Shown: one piece after another, positions 26,719 to 34,668 of the stretch
Layout: each line of letters begins with the position of its first letter
Numbering within the stretch: the stretch's first letter is position 1
From: Saccharopolyspora sp. NFXS83
GTDB taxonomy: Bacteria > Actinomycetota > Actinomycetes > Mycobacteriales > Pseudonocardiaceae
Reading direction: 5' to 3'
Length of the DNA stretch: 64,000 nucleotides
NCBI RefSeq assembly: GCF_026241095.1
Contig: NZ_JAPFGB010000003.1
Span: forward strand, 62,001-126,000
Notes under the pieces: generated by a model
What the model was told of the DNA's origin: nothing
Databases searched by the model: none
What the model saw: only the letters and a program-made list of their open reading frames with translations
Program-made: the position numbers and the translations under genes

Positions 26719-28155
26719 TCACATCCGGAAAGCTGTCGCCAGCTCGGCGAGTTCGGGGCGGTTCTGCGGATCGGCGTGCAGAGCGGCGTCGATCGCGGTG
26801 GCCGCCCGCTCCGGCGCGTGCCGGCAGATGCGCCGTACCGGAAGCGGTATCGCGGTGGTAGGAGACAATCCGCTGATCAGGTGGTAAGCGGTTGCGGCCA
26901 GCCGGAACACATCGGTCCACGGGCCGAGGCGCCCGCCACGTCGACGGGTTTGCTCCGGCGCCTGGTATTCGTCGGCGGCTTCTCCGGGACGCGCTCGTCG
27001 CCCTGCCGCGCCGAGATCGCGGAGCGCTAGGTGCTCGTCGTCTATCCGGATGATTGTGTTCGGAGCCAATTCGCGGTGGGCGAAACCGTGAAGGTGCAGC
27101 GCCGCCAGCGGTTCGCACAACCTGGCTAGCGCCTGCACGGTCCGCTGCACCGCGATGGAGTCGAGTTCGTCCGGGTGGGGTATGTGCTCGGCGAGCGTCG
27201 CGAAGTCGGCCGCCTGCGTGCAGCCCCCGGGCAGCGGGCTCGGCCGTGCCCGGTTCAGCACGAGGGTTCGCGTCCGACCTTCGTCGACCAGGTCGGATGC
27301 AGCGGGGATTCGGTCGTGGTTGCGCTCCAGCGCACCGAGCAGTTCGTGCTCGGTCGCGAGCGCGGCGAAGGACTCCTGGGTGTCCGGTCCGTCGTGCCTC
27401 CGCTCGACCTGGCGCAACCAGACCGGTTCGCGTTGCTCGTCGAGTCGTAGGGCACGCGCCTGCCGGAGTACGGCCGTGGTGCACCCGGTGGAGGGCTCCT
27501 CGACATCACCGTGCACCAGATAGGCGTGCTCGCCGATGCTGAGCACCGGCGCGGTCCCGAGCACTGTCGCCCCGGTTTCTGCCCGCTCGGCGTTGGGAGG
27601 TTCCCACGAGCCGGTGTCGGCTGCGGGCCACCGTGGTGCCCGTCGAGGTTTGGCGTGCGTCGTACTACCGAGCAACGTGCGCAGCAGCTGCTGGAACTCC
27701 TCGTCGTCTACGTCCTCGACGTCCCGAATGGAGTGGGGAGGCGCGGAATGCCGGAGCATGATCCGAGGCAGGTCCGCTCCGGTCGCGTCCGGGAGGATGA
27801 CGGGGAGCGTGCGGGCGAGGCCTCCCCGGAAGTCGCCCGCGAAGCCGTCACGCAGCATCGCGGCTGTGATGTGCCCGAGGTCGCCGGGTGGGCCCTGCTC
27901 GGTGCTGTCCATCAGCCGCTTCATCTCCGGTGACGCGATCACCAGGTGGAAGTCTGCGGCCTCGAAGTTGTCGATCGCGTTCACGACCAGATCGCTGCGG
28001 CGCGGGGAACGCCAATCCGCGATGTCCGCATTGACTCCCGCGTCCGTTAGGAGGGTCGTGGCGAAATCCCGCACTAGTGCGGAATGTTCCTCCGGGTGTT
28101 GTGCGCTGAAGATGTAGACGCGCGGAGATCGGCCCGTTCGGTCCGGGGGAAGCAC
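26719..28155 (-). CDS. SEFIR/TIR-like domain fused to pseudokinase
   Basis: 478 aa. I chose GTG 28155 because AAGGA is 9 bases upstream; TTG 28161 is too close to that site. Residues 8-120 form a SEFIR-like domain (RVYIFSAQHPEEHSALVRDF, then FEAADFHLVIASPEMKRLMD). Residues 200-478 resemble a protein kinase: HLHGFAHRELAPNTIIRID (HRD changed to HRE), LRDLGAAG (DFG changed to DLG), YQAPEQ (APE intact) and TDVFRLAATAYHLISG. The changed catalytic Asp suggests a pseudokinase or a weak kinase. SEFIR/TIR domains in defence bind or cut NAD-type ligands or self-associate. This is the first gene of the operon. Confidence 0.75.
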   Translation of the reverse strand: MLPPDRTGRSPRVYIFSAQHPEEHSALVRDFATTLLTDAGVNADIADWRSPRRSDLVVNAIDNFEAADFHLVIASPEMKRLMDSTEQGPPGDLGHITAAMLRDGFAGDFRGGLARTLPVILPDATGADLPRIMLRHSAPPHSIRDVEDVDDEEFQQLLRTLLGSTTHAKPRRAPRWPAADTGSWEPPNAERAETGATVLGTAPVLSIGEHAYLVHGDVEEPSTGCTTAVLRQARALRLDEQREPVWLRQVERRHDGPDTQESFAALATEHELLGALERNHDRIPAASDLVDEGRTRTLVLNRARPSPLPGGCTQAADFATLAEHIPHPDELDSIAVQRTVQALARLCEPLAALHLHGFAHRELAPNTIIRIDDEHLALRDLGAAGRRARPGEAADEYQAPEQTRRRGGRLGPWTDVFRLAATAYHLISGLSPTTAIPLPVRRICRHAPERAATAIDAALHADPQNRPELAELATAFRM

Positions 28156-28331
28156 CAGCAACCGTCCTTAGGTTCTTGATCGGTACCAGCGAGAAAGTGC
28201 CACATCGGGCGCGTATGGAGTCGTTCGGGTCGGGAGTTGTCCAGTTTTTGTCCAATGGGCGCGGTCGGAGTGTCCACCGGGGCGTGCTGTCATGGACGTG
28301 ACGCGACCCGGCACCGGACGAAGAGGACGCC
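28156..28331. promoter_or_regulatory. Divergent control region of SEFIR genes
   Basis: 176 bp lie between the divergent SEFIR-pseudokinase operon and the single SEFIR gene. The two SEFIR proteins may therefore be expressed together. I see no clear -10/-35 boxes or inverted repeats. Confidence 0.35.
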
Positions 28332-28886
28332 GTGCATCTCCCCACCGTTTTCATCACCTACACCCACGACAGCCACGAACACTGCGCGGCGGTTCAGCAG
28401 TTCGCCACCCTCCTTTCGGACAAGCACATCTACTCGGAGAACGACTTCTGGGTTGGCACCGACCGTCAGAATTGGGGTGTCTGGGCCGAGAAGTACATCG
28501 ACGAGACCGACTACACCCTGTTGATCGCTTCGGAGGGGTACCGGCGAGTGGGTGAAGGGAAGGTGACGGACGACCAGAACCGGGGAGGTGCCTGGGAGAT
28601 CGCCCACCTCCGCGAACGGTTGCAGCAGGCGCGGAGCGTGTGGACCGAACGCATCCTGCCAGTCGTGCTGCCGGGCCATTTCATCACGGACATTCCGATC
28701 TTCTTGCAACCGTACAGTTGCACGCGCTACCAGGTCCCCACGTTGGACGAGCACGGAATCGTAAACCTCTACCGAGGCCTGACCCGCCAACCTGAGCACG
28801 TTCGCCCGCCAATGGGGCGTCCCCTGATCCTCCCTCCGAAGTCCGGTCCTGGTTCCCCCGGGTGGGAGTCTCGCCTGCGCCCCTAG
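28332..28886 (+). CDS. SEFIR-domain protein
   Basis: 184 aa from GTG 28332 (GAGGA 4-8 bases upstream). The SEFIR signature is clear: PTVFITYTHDSHEHCAAVQQ, LLSDKHIYSENDFWVG, YTLLIASEGYRR and WEIAHLRERL. Bacterial SEFIR proteins can give phage resistance by abortive NAD depletion. This protein is short and has no second sensor domain, so it may rely on the divergent SEFIR-pseudokinase through SEFIR-SEFIR contact. Its stop overlaps the stop of the convergent gene (CTAG shared). Confidence 0.75.
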   Translation: MHLPTVFITYTHDSHEHCAAVQQFATLLSDKHIYSENDFWVGTDRQNWGVWAEKYIDETDYTLLIASEGYRRVGEGKVTDDQNRGGAWEIAHLRERLQQARSVWTERILPVVLPGHFITDIPIFLQPYSCTRYQVPTLDEHGIVNLYRGLTRQPEHVRPPMGRPLILPPKSGPGSPGWESRLRP

Positions 28887-29833
28887 CCGACCTGCCCCGA
28901 GGACGCGGCCGGCCATCGGATCCCGTAGGCGAACCCCGGTTCCAGCCCGCGGAAGTTTGCCCGCACCTCGCCCGCCGCGTCCGGTCGCAGCGGCTCACCG
29001 GTCACCGTCGCATCCCGCAGGTCGTCCTGGAACACCTTGCGCAGCAGGCCGACCGCGGCCGGCGACCGCTCGCCGAACCGGATGGTGAGGTCGAACTCCG
29101 CGCACGGACCCTTCGGCACGCAGACGTAGAACGGAGCCATCCGCGACACCCGCAGCCGCAACGCGATCTCGTGCAAATCGCCGCGGTACAGGGTTTTCGG
29201 GGGCCGCAGCGCGAGGCTGACCCGTTCGCTTGTCTCCTGCGTACGGCGCACCAAGGTGCCGCCGGAGAACACATCCACTGACATGTCGTTATCCCTTGAG
29301 CCGGAGAAGCTTTCGGCAGTAAGCGTGATCGGCAGTTCCAGTTCCTCGAGGAGTTCCGCCTCCGCAATCACGTGCCGGAACACGAACATCTCGGCCTGCG
29401 GTTGGTCGAGCGCGAGCAGCACCCGCAACCGCTCGGTGCGCCACGCCACGCTTGAATCCGGTGCGCTCGGGCGGTCGGAGTCCAGCAGCGACGCCAGTTC
29501 GGCGAGACCCTCGCGGACGCGTCGCCGTGCGGTGCGAACGTTCCGCTCCAGCCGAGCCGCCACCCAGTCCTCTCGGTCCTTGAGAAACTGCGTCTGCGGT
29601 CCGTCGAGGCCTAGCGCGCCGAGCGCCGCCACCCGTTGTTCCCACCCCAGCTCCTGGGTTTGGCGGCGGAGCACCTCGCCGACCTCGCGGACCACATCGG
29701 CGGACAAAGTTCCGGGATTGACGCCGCAGGCCGCGCGCAGTGCGGCACCGATCTCGCCGGCCCGTGCCACGCACAGTCCCCTGTTTTTACAGAGCTGCTT
29801 CAACTCGTCCAGGTAGCTCTCGGCGCCGCCCAT
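28883..29833 (-). CDS. Conserved actinobacterial protein of unknown function
   Basis: 316 aa. The N-terminal 70 residues (YLDELKQLCKNRGLCVARAG, later LRAACGVNPGTL) resemble a small helical domain seen in many streptomycete unknowns near XRE and STAND genes. The C-terminal half is rich in beta strands (EMFVFRHVIAEAELLEELEL, then MAPFYVCVPKGPCAEFDLTI). No catalytic motif is visible. It is convergent with the SEFIR gene. A link to that system is possible but not shown. Confidence 0.7.
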   Translation of the reverse strand: MGGAESYLDELKQLCKNRGLCVARAGEIGAALRAACGVNPGTLSADVVREVGEVLRRQTQELGWEQRVAALGALGLDGPQTQFLKDREDWVAARLERNVRTARRRVREGLAELASLLDSDRPSAPDSSVAWRTERLRVLLALDQPQAEMFVFRHVIAEAELLEELELPITLTAESFSGSRDNDMSVDVFSGGTLVRRTQETSERVSLALRPPKTLYRGDLHEIALRLRVSRMAPFYVCVPKGPCAEFDLTIRFGERSPAAVGLLRKVFQDDLRDATVTGEPLRPDAAGEVRANFRGLEPGFAYGIRWPAASSGQVG

Positions 29834-30070
29834 TGCCCCTCCTCTTGATCACGGAACGCAGTCAGTGTTGACCAACGAGGATTCGGTTGTCCAGCGCCTT
29901 CCGGGTGCTTCGGCGTCACATCGTTTCCTCCTGAGCTCGAAACGGGAAACGCCTTGTCGGTGGCATCCGCTCGATTCCAGGATGGATCAAGTCGGGGCCG
30001 GGCGTAGTCGAAATGGGAATCCACTGATCCATCCCGTGCTTCCGAATCGAGTGTTACCGGAGGAGCTGGA

Positions 30071-30238
30071 ATGCAGGTGTTGTGCTCGTTCTCATTGCTC
30101 GCCCGATTGGTGCTCTGGATTTTCGTGCTCGCCCTCTTCTTGGGGGCCGTAGCGGAAGGGCGCCTCGCACAGCCCCGGTCGATGCGTCCGGTTGTCGCGT
30201 ACGAACTGGGCGTCTCCATCGGAGAGGGGGTGTGCTGA
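30071..30238 (+). CDS. Small single-pass membrane peptide (55 aa)
   Basis: ATG 30071 is preceded by GGAGGAG at ideal spacing (6 bases). The first 28 residues (MQVLCSFSLLARLVLWIFVL, then ALFLGAVAEG) form one membrane segment or signal anchor; the tail ends in Cys. The downstream neighbour is an 18-codon peptide gene only 2 bases away, then the XRE-NB-ARC-TPR gene. No family is recognised. Confidence 0.5.
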   Translation: MQVLCSFSLLARLVLWIFVLALFLGAVAEGRLAQPRSMRPVVAYELGVSIGEGVC

Positions 30239-30240
30239 CG

Positions 30241-30297
30241 ATGCAGATCCACTTGATCTCGCAGGCCCCGCCGATCCTGTTCTTCATGTTCGGCTGA
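30241..30297 (+). CDS. Very short hydrophobic peptide (18 aa)
   Basis: ATG 30241 begins 2 bases after the stop of the 55-aa gene, with GGAGAGG about 13 bases upstream. The product is MQIHLISQAPPILFFMFG, strongly hydrophobic and without a processing site. It could be a signalling or leader peptide read by the downstream NB-ARC-TPR regulator, or a chance frame. Confidence 0.35.
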   Translation: MQIHLISQAPPILFFMFG

Positions 30298-30409
30298 CAT
30301 TCTTCTGCGACCCTGCGCGGCGGCCGGAATTCAGACCGGCCGCCGTTGGGAAAGATACCGGATCGAATTCCAGATCTGGAAGACTTCGCGAATACTGAGG
30401 AGGAATACC

Positions 30410-32635
30410 ATGGACGAGAGCGCGAACTTCGGGGCCGAGCTCCGGCGGCTGCGCAAGCAGGCAGGCCTGTCGCTGTCCGAGCTCGCCGGGCGCACGCACT
30501 ACAGCAAGGGGTTCCTGAGCAAGGTCGAAACGGGCGGGGCACAGCCGAGCCAGGCGCTGGCCGCATTGTGTGAAGCGGAGCTGGACGCCACCGGCCTGCT
30601 GCACGAACTGCTCCCCGGCGAACCCGCGCGGCGCCGGAATCGCCCCGATGTCCGCCCGTCCGCTCTGCCCGCTCTGTCCGCACCGTTCGTCGGTCGGCTT
30701 GCCGGGCAGCGGTCGGTGCGGACAGCGCTGGAAGCTGATGGGGGAGTGTGCGTCATCTCGGGGATGGGCGGAGTCGGCAAGACCGAACTCGCTTTGCGGT
30801 GCGCGCACCGGCTCGAGTCCGGCTTCGCCGACGGGTGCTTGTTCGTCGACTTGCGCGGGCACACTCCCGGGCGGCAACCGGCCGATGTTGCGGAAGTGCT
30901 GGACCGGCTCCTGCGGATGCTCGACGTGGCGCCTGAGGGGATTCCGGCGGACATCGACGACCGCGCCGCCATGTACCGGTCGCGGTTGCGGGGGCGGAGC
31001 ATGCTCCTGGTGTTCGATAACGCGGCTAGTGCTGGGCAGGTCCGCAGGCTGCTACCTGCCGAATCGAAGTGCCGGGTGCTGGTGACCAGCCGGAACCGGC
31101 TGTCTTCGCTGGACGCCGCCACACACGTCTCACTCGACCTGCTCGCCGATGGGGAGGCGACCCGGTTGTTCGCCGCGGTGGCGGACGTCGATGAGGAGGA
31201 CGCGATGGTGCGGGCTATCGCGGAGCGCTGCGGACATCTGCCGCTCGCGCTGCGGATCGCGGCGGCCCGGCTGCGCGCTCACCCCGAGTGGGATCTGGCA
31301 GAACTGCGCGAGCGGTTAGCGAGGGAAGCGGGTTGGCTGACCGAACTCGACGACGGTGAACGCAGTCTCACCGCGGCTTTGGAGCTGTCGGTGCGCGACC
31401 TGGGGGCTTCGGAGTCCCGGATGTTGGGTTTGCTCTCCTCGCACCCAGGCGCGGATTTCGACCTGTGCGCCGCCGCGGCTCTCGCGGGGGTGCCGGTGCG
31501 CTCGGCGGACCGGCTCGTCGATCGCCTGCACGGAGCGTTCCTGCTGAACCAACCGGCGAGGGGCAGGTTCGCGTTGCACGACCTCGTACGAGCGTTCGCC
31601 CGGGATTCGGTGCTGGCCGAGCTTTCCGAGCAGGAGAAAGTCGCGGGCCTTCGGCGGTTACTGGACGCGATGTTGGCGACCGCGGCCCTGGCCGACCGGT
31701 TGCTAATCCCCGGCCGGTACCAGCCGGAATGGGCGCGCCACCTGGAACCGCCCGAGCAGTTGCGGTTCGTCGAACGCAGGCAGGCCATCGCCTGGTTGCG
31801 CCTGGAGTGGCCGAACCTGGTGGAGCTGAGTCGAGCCGCGCGCCAGGCCGGCGAACACGAACATTGCTGGCAACTGGCATTCGTGTTGCGCGGGTTCTTC
31901 TTCGAGGCGAAGTTGTGGGATCCGTGGATCGCCGTGCACCGCTGGGCGCGGGATTCCGCCGCGAATCTGGAAGATTGGTGGGCGTTGGCCGGAACCAACT
32001 CGCACCTCGGAGTGGCGTTGGCCGATCGCGGAGACCTCGCGGGTGCCGAGGAGTGTTATCGGGAAGCGCTCGATCTGTACCGGGAGATCGGTGACCCGCA
32101 CGGCGAGGTCACGGTGCGGGCCAACCGCGGCTGGGTCGAGCACTACCGCGGTGATCACGATTCGGCGGTGGCGGACTTGAGCTTCGCGCTCGAACACTAC
32201 GAACGTGACGGCAACGTGCGCAACGTCGCGATCACGAGGCGGGGCATCGCCTTGGCGCGCACTGCGCTGCGGCAGTTCTCGGCAGCGACCGAGGGCGCTG
32301 AGCGGGCCTTGGCGGAGGCGGAGGAACTCGCCCTCGAAGCGGATGCGGTACGCGCGCTGAACTGCCTTGGCTGGATTCACTTCGAATCCGGCGATCACCA
32401 GCGGGCTGTTGCCGCGTACCAGCGCGCCGCTGATCGGGCCGGCCCGGAGACGATCTACTACGAGCAAGCGCGTGCCTACACCGGTCTGGGGAACGTGGCC
32501 GCGAGCGGTGGACGCGATTTGGAAGCTGCGGCCCTTTGGCGACGGGCCGACGAGGTCCACCGCGGTCTTGAACCGGCGATGGTCGCCGAGTCCCGCGTAC
32601 GGTCCTGCTACCGCTCGACCAGCACGAGCGCGTAA
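30410..32635 (+). CDS. XRE-NB-ARC-TPR STAND regulator
   Basis: 741 aa from ATG 30410 (GAGGAGGAA 6 bases upstream). Residues 8-65 are an XRE helix-turn-helix (LRRLRKQAGLSLSELAGRTH, then YSKGFLSKVETG). Residues 90-400 are an NB-ARC NTPase: FVGRLAGQ, Walker A SGMGGVGKTELA, Walker B MLLVFDNA, VLVTSRNR, and GHLPLALRIAAARLR (GLPL motif). The C-terminus has TPR units (ALADRGDLAGAEECYREALD, LSFALEHYERDGNVRNVAIT). These AfsR-like STAND proteins act as peptide- or ligand-gated regulators or as conflict sensors. The two tiny peptide genes just upstream are candidate ligands. Confidence 0.85.
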   Translation: MDESANFGAELRRLRKQAGLSLSELAGRTHYSKGFLSKVETGGAQPSQALAALCEAELDATGLLHELLPGEPARRRNRPDVRPSALPALSAPFVGRLAGQRSVRTALEADGGVCVISGMGGVGKTELALRCAHRLESGFADGCLFVDLRGHTPGRQPADVAEVLDRLLRMLDVAPEGIPADIDDRAAMYRSRLRGRSMLLVFDNAASAGQVRRLLPAESKCRVLVTSRNRLSSLDAATHVSLDLLADGEATRLFAAVADVDEEDAMVRAIAERCGHLPLALRIAAARLRAHPEWDLAELRERLAREAGWLTELDDGERSLTAALELSVRDLGASESRMLGLLSSHPGADFDLCAAAALAGVPVRSADRLVDRLHGAFLLNQPARGRFALHDLVRAFARDSVLAELSEQEKVAGLRRLLDAMLATAALADRLLIPGRYQPEWARHLEPPEQLRFVERRQAIAWLRLEWPNLVELSRAARQAGEHEHCWQLAFVLRGFFFEAKLWDPWIAVHRWARDSAANLEDWWALAGTNSHLGVALADRGDLAGAEECYREALDLYREIGDPHGEVTVRANRGWVEHYRGDHDSAVADLSFALEHYERDGNVRNVAITRRGIALARTALRQFSAATEGAERALAEAEELALEADAVRALNCLGWIHFESGDHQRAVAAYQRAADRAGPETIYYEQARAYTGLGNVAASGGRDLEAAALWRRADEVHRGLEPAMVAESRVRSCYRSTSTSA

Positions 32636-32765
32636 CGGCGGTGTCTAACCGCGAATATGCCGCGGATGTGGGCCCTTCAACTCGGTGAGAGAGGGCCTGT
32701 GGTTCTGGAGGGCAGCTGCGCTGCTCCACCCGAGGGAAGTATTGGGAACTCTGGCGCACCTGTTT

Positions 32766-32780
32766 CTGTCCAAGTGACAG
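32766..32780. promoter_or_regulatory. Inverted repeat CTGTC-N5-GACAG upstream of NUDIX regulator
   Basis: A perfect 5-bp inverted repeat lies 18 bases before the GTG start of the NUDIX-wHTH gene, where an autoregulatory operator or promoter would be expected. Confidence 0.3.
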
Positions 32781-32797
32781 TAAGCTAGCCTGGCGAC

Positions 32798-33520
32798 GTG
32801 AGCGATGAGTTGTGGGTGCCCCCGGAAGTGCTGGTGACCGTGGATCTGGTGATCCTGACGTTGCGAAAGACGGATCTTCAGGTGCTGTTGGTGGAGCGTG
32901 GCGTCGAGCCGTACCGAGGCGCGCGGGCGTTGCCAGGTGGGTTCTTGAACAACGCGGGCGAGGGCATCGCAGAGGCTGCGGTGCGCGAGCTACGGGAGGA
33001 GGCGGACCTGGACGGTGCCCAGTTGCACCTGGAGCAGCTGGGCACGTACGGGGATCCTGGTCGTGATCCGCGTGGGCGTGTGATCTCGGTGGCATACCTG
33101 GCGATCGCGCCTGAACTTCCGGAACCGGTGGCAGGCACAGACGCCGCCGGAGCTGGCTGGGAACCGATTGAGGAAATCTTGTCCGGGCGGTTGAATCTCG
33201 CTTTCGATCATTTGCAGATCGTGACCGACGGGGTCGAGCGGGCGCGCGGCAAGTTGGAGCATTCGGCGCTGGCGACGGCGTTTTGCGACGCGACGTTCAG
33301 TATCGCGGAGCTGCAGCACGTCTACGAAGCGGTGTGGGGCGTGGAGCTGGATCCGCGGAACTTCTACCGGAAGGTGCAGAAAGTTCCTGGGTTCATCGAA
33401 TCAGCGGGGGGAGAGCGCAAGGCGACGAATGGGCGTCCTGCGCGGTTGTTCAAGGCCGGGCCGACAGCGGTGCTGCATCCGCCGCTGGTGCGGCCCGACA
33501 CGACGACGGAAGGGCAATGA
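32798..33520 (+). CDS. NrtR-like regulator: NUDIX domain + winged helix
   Basis: 240 aa from GTG 32798. The N-terminal NUDIX fold (LVTVDLVILTLRKTDLQVLL, PGGFLNNAGEGIAEAAVREL, REEADL) has a NUDIX box with one extra residue and the final Gly changed to Asp, so it probably senses rather than hydrolyses. The C-terminal part (FSIAELQHVYEAVWGVELDP, then RNFYRKVQKVPGFIE) is the winged helix of NrtR regulators, which bind ADP-ribose-type nucleotides. It overlaps the nucleosidase gene by 4 bp (ATGA), so it likely controls or senses the activity of that module. Confidence 0.8.
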   Translation: MSDELWVPPEVLVTVDLVILTLRKTDLQVLLVERGVEPYRGARALPGGFLNNAGEGIAEAAVRELREEADLDGAQLHLEQLGTYGDPGRDPRGRVISVAYLAIAPELPEPVAGTDAAGAGWEPIEEILSGRLNLAFDHLQIVTDGVERARGKLEHSALATAFCDATFSIAELQHVYEAVWGVELDPRNFYRKVQKVPGFIESAGGERKATNGRPARLFKAGPTAVLHPPLVRPDTTTEGQ

Positions 33521-34668
33521 TGGTGGAGAACGTGGTGGTGGTGCTCACCGCCCTGAATCTGGAATACGAGGCGGTGCGCCGCAGATTGGCCGATCCGCAG
33601 GTGCACGTGCACGAGCGCGGCACGCGATTCGAGGTCGGCACGCTGATTGGCACGCGCTGCCGAGTGGCACTTGCGTTGACAGGTAAGGGAAATCAGTCGT
33701 CGGCCGTACTGTCAGAACGGGCGATCGCCGAATTCGAGCCGCTGGCGGTGTTGTTCGTCGGCGTGGCCGGGGCGTTGTGGGATGCCACCCCGCTCGGTGA
33801 TGTCGTGGTCGCCACCCACGTCTACGCCTACCAGGGCGGCACGAGTGAGGACGACGGGCTCAAGGCTCGGCCCCGCGTGTGGGAGACCGAGCACGGGATC
33901 AGCCAACTCGCCTCCCACCTTGCGCGCTTGGATGACTGGTTCGGCAACACCCCGGCGAACGCGACGAGACCCTCGGTTCGGTTCGGTGCGATCGCAGCCG
34001 GTGAAGTGGTGCAGAACTCGCGAATCTCGTACGAGGCCAACTGGATCCGCCACCATTGCAACGATGCGCTGGCGATCGAGATGGAATCGGCTGGCGTGGC
34101 TCAGGCAGGGCATCTCAGCGGGGCGCCGGTGGCGATCGTGCGCGGTATCAGTGACAAGGCCGACGGGACCAAGAACACCGACGACGACGGCGCCTGGCAG
34201 CCGCGGGCCGCTGACAACGCAGCGGCATTCGCCGTTCGTCTTGCCGAAGAGCTCATCACTGAACAGGAGAACAACTCGATGCAACGTTCGAGTAGGCCCA
34301 GCAGCGGTGAGGTCACCAACATCGCACATGGAAGCACTGTCGGCATCCAAGGCAGGGACGTCAGCAATAGCGTCGTCACGATCGGTGCGGCGCCACCCGC
34401 GTCTACAAGCGTCGATCTCGAGTCCCAGCTCGCCGCGGTAAGGGAAGAGCTTGCCCGTGCACGTGGGCACGGTGCGGTCGACGATCTCACCTATGAAGCG
34501 GCGCAGGACGAGCTCGACCTGGCGGGGAAGGCGTTGGAGGAGAACACCCCCGAGGGCAAGAGCAAGTTCGTCCTCGCGCTCAAGCGGCTGCGAGGACTGA
34601 TCGACGAAGCCGCAGACGTTGCCACGAAAGTCGCAGCGTTGATCACGGCGGTGAGCGGCCTCTCATGA
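33517..34668 (+). CDS. Purine-nucleosidase/phosphorylase-family protein with C-terminal helical tail
   Basis: 383 aa from ATG 33517. Residues 1-250 are a PNP/MTA-SAH nucleosidase fold with intact key motifs: GVAG (82-85), EMES (188-191) and the catalytic Asp213 in ISDKADG. Related PNP-like domains serve as ATP- or nucleotide-depleting effectors in phage defence. Residues 268-290 (VTNIAHGSTVGIQGRDVSNS) carry a short beta tag also found at the start of the next protein. The last 80 residues are helical (VREELARARG, EAAQDELDLAGKALEEN, KLRG-type) and look like an oligomerisation region. It is coupled to both neighbours by 4-bp overlaps. Confidence 0.8.
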   Translation: MMVENVVVVLTALNLEYEAVRRRLADPQVHVHERGTRFEVGTLIGTRCRVALALTGKGNQSSAVLSERAIAEFEPLAVLFVGVAGALWDATPLGDVVVATHVYAYQGGTSEDDGLKARPRVWETEHGISQLASHLARLDDWFGNTPANATRPSVRFGAIAAGEVVQNSRISYEANWIRHHCNDALAIEMESAGVAQAGHLSGAPVAIVRGISDKADGTKNTDDDGAWQPRAADNAAAFAVRLAEELITEQENNSMQRSSRPSSGEVTNIAHGSTVGIQGRDVSNSVVTIGAAPPASTSVDLESQLAAVREELARARGHGAVDDLTYEAAQDELDLAGKALEENTPEGKSKFVLALKRLRGLIDEAADVATKVAALITAVSGLS

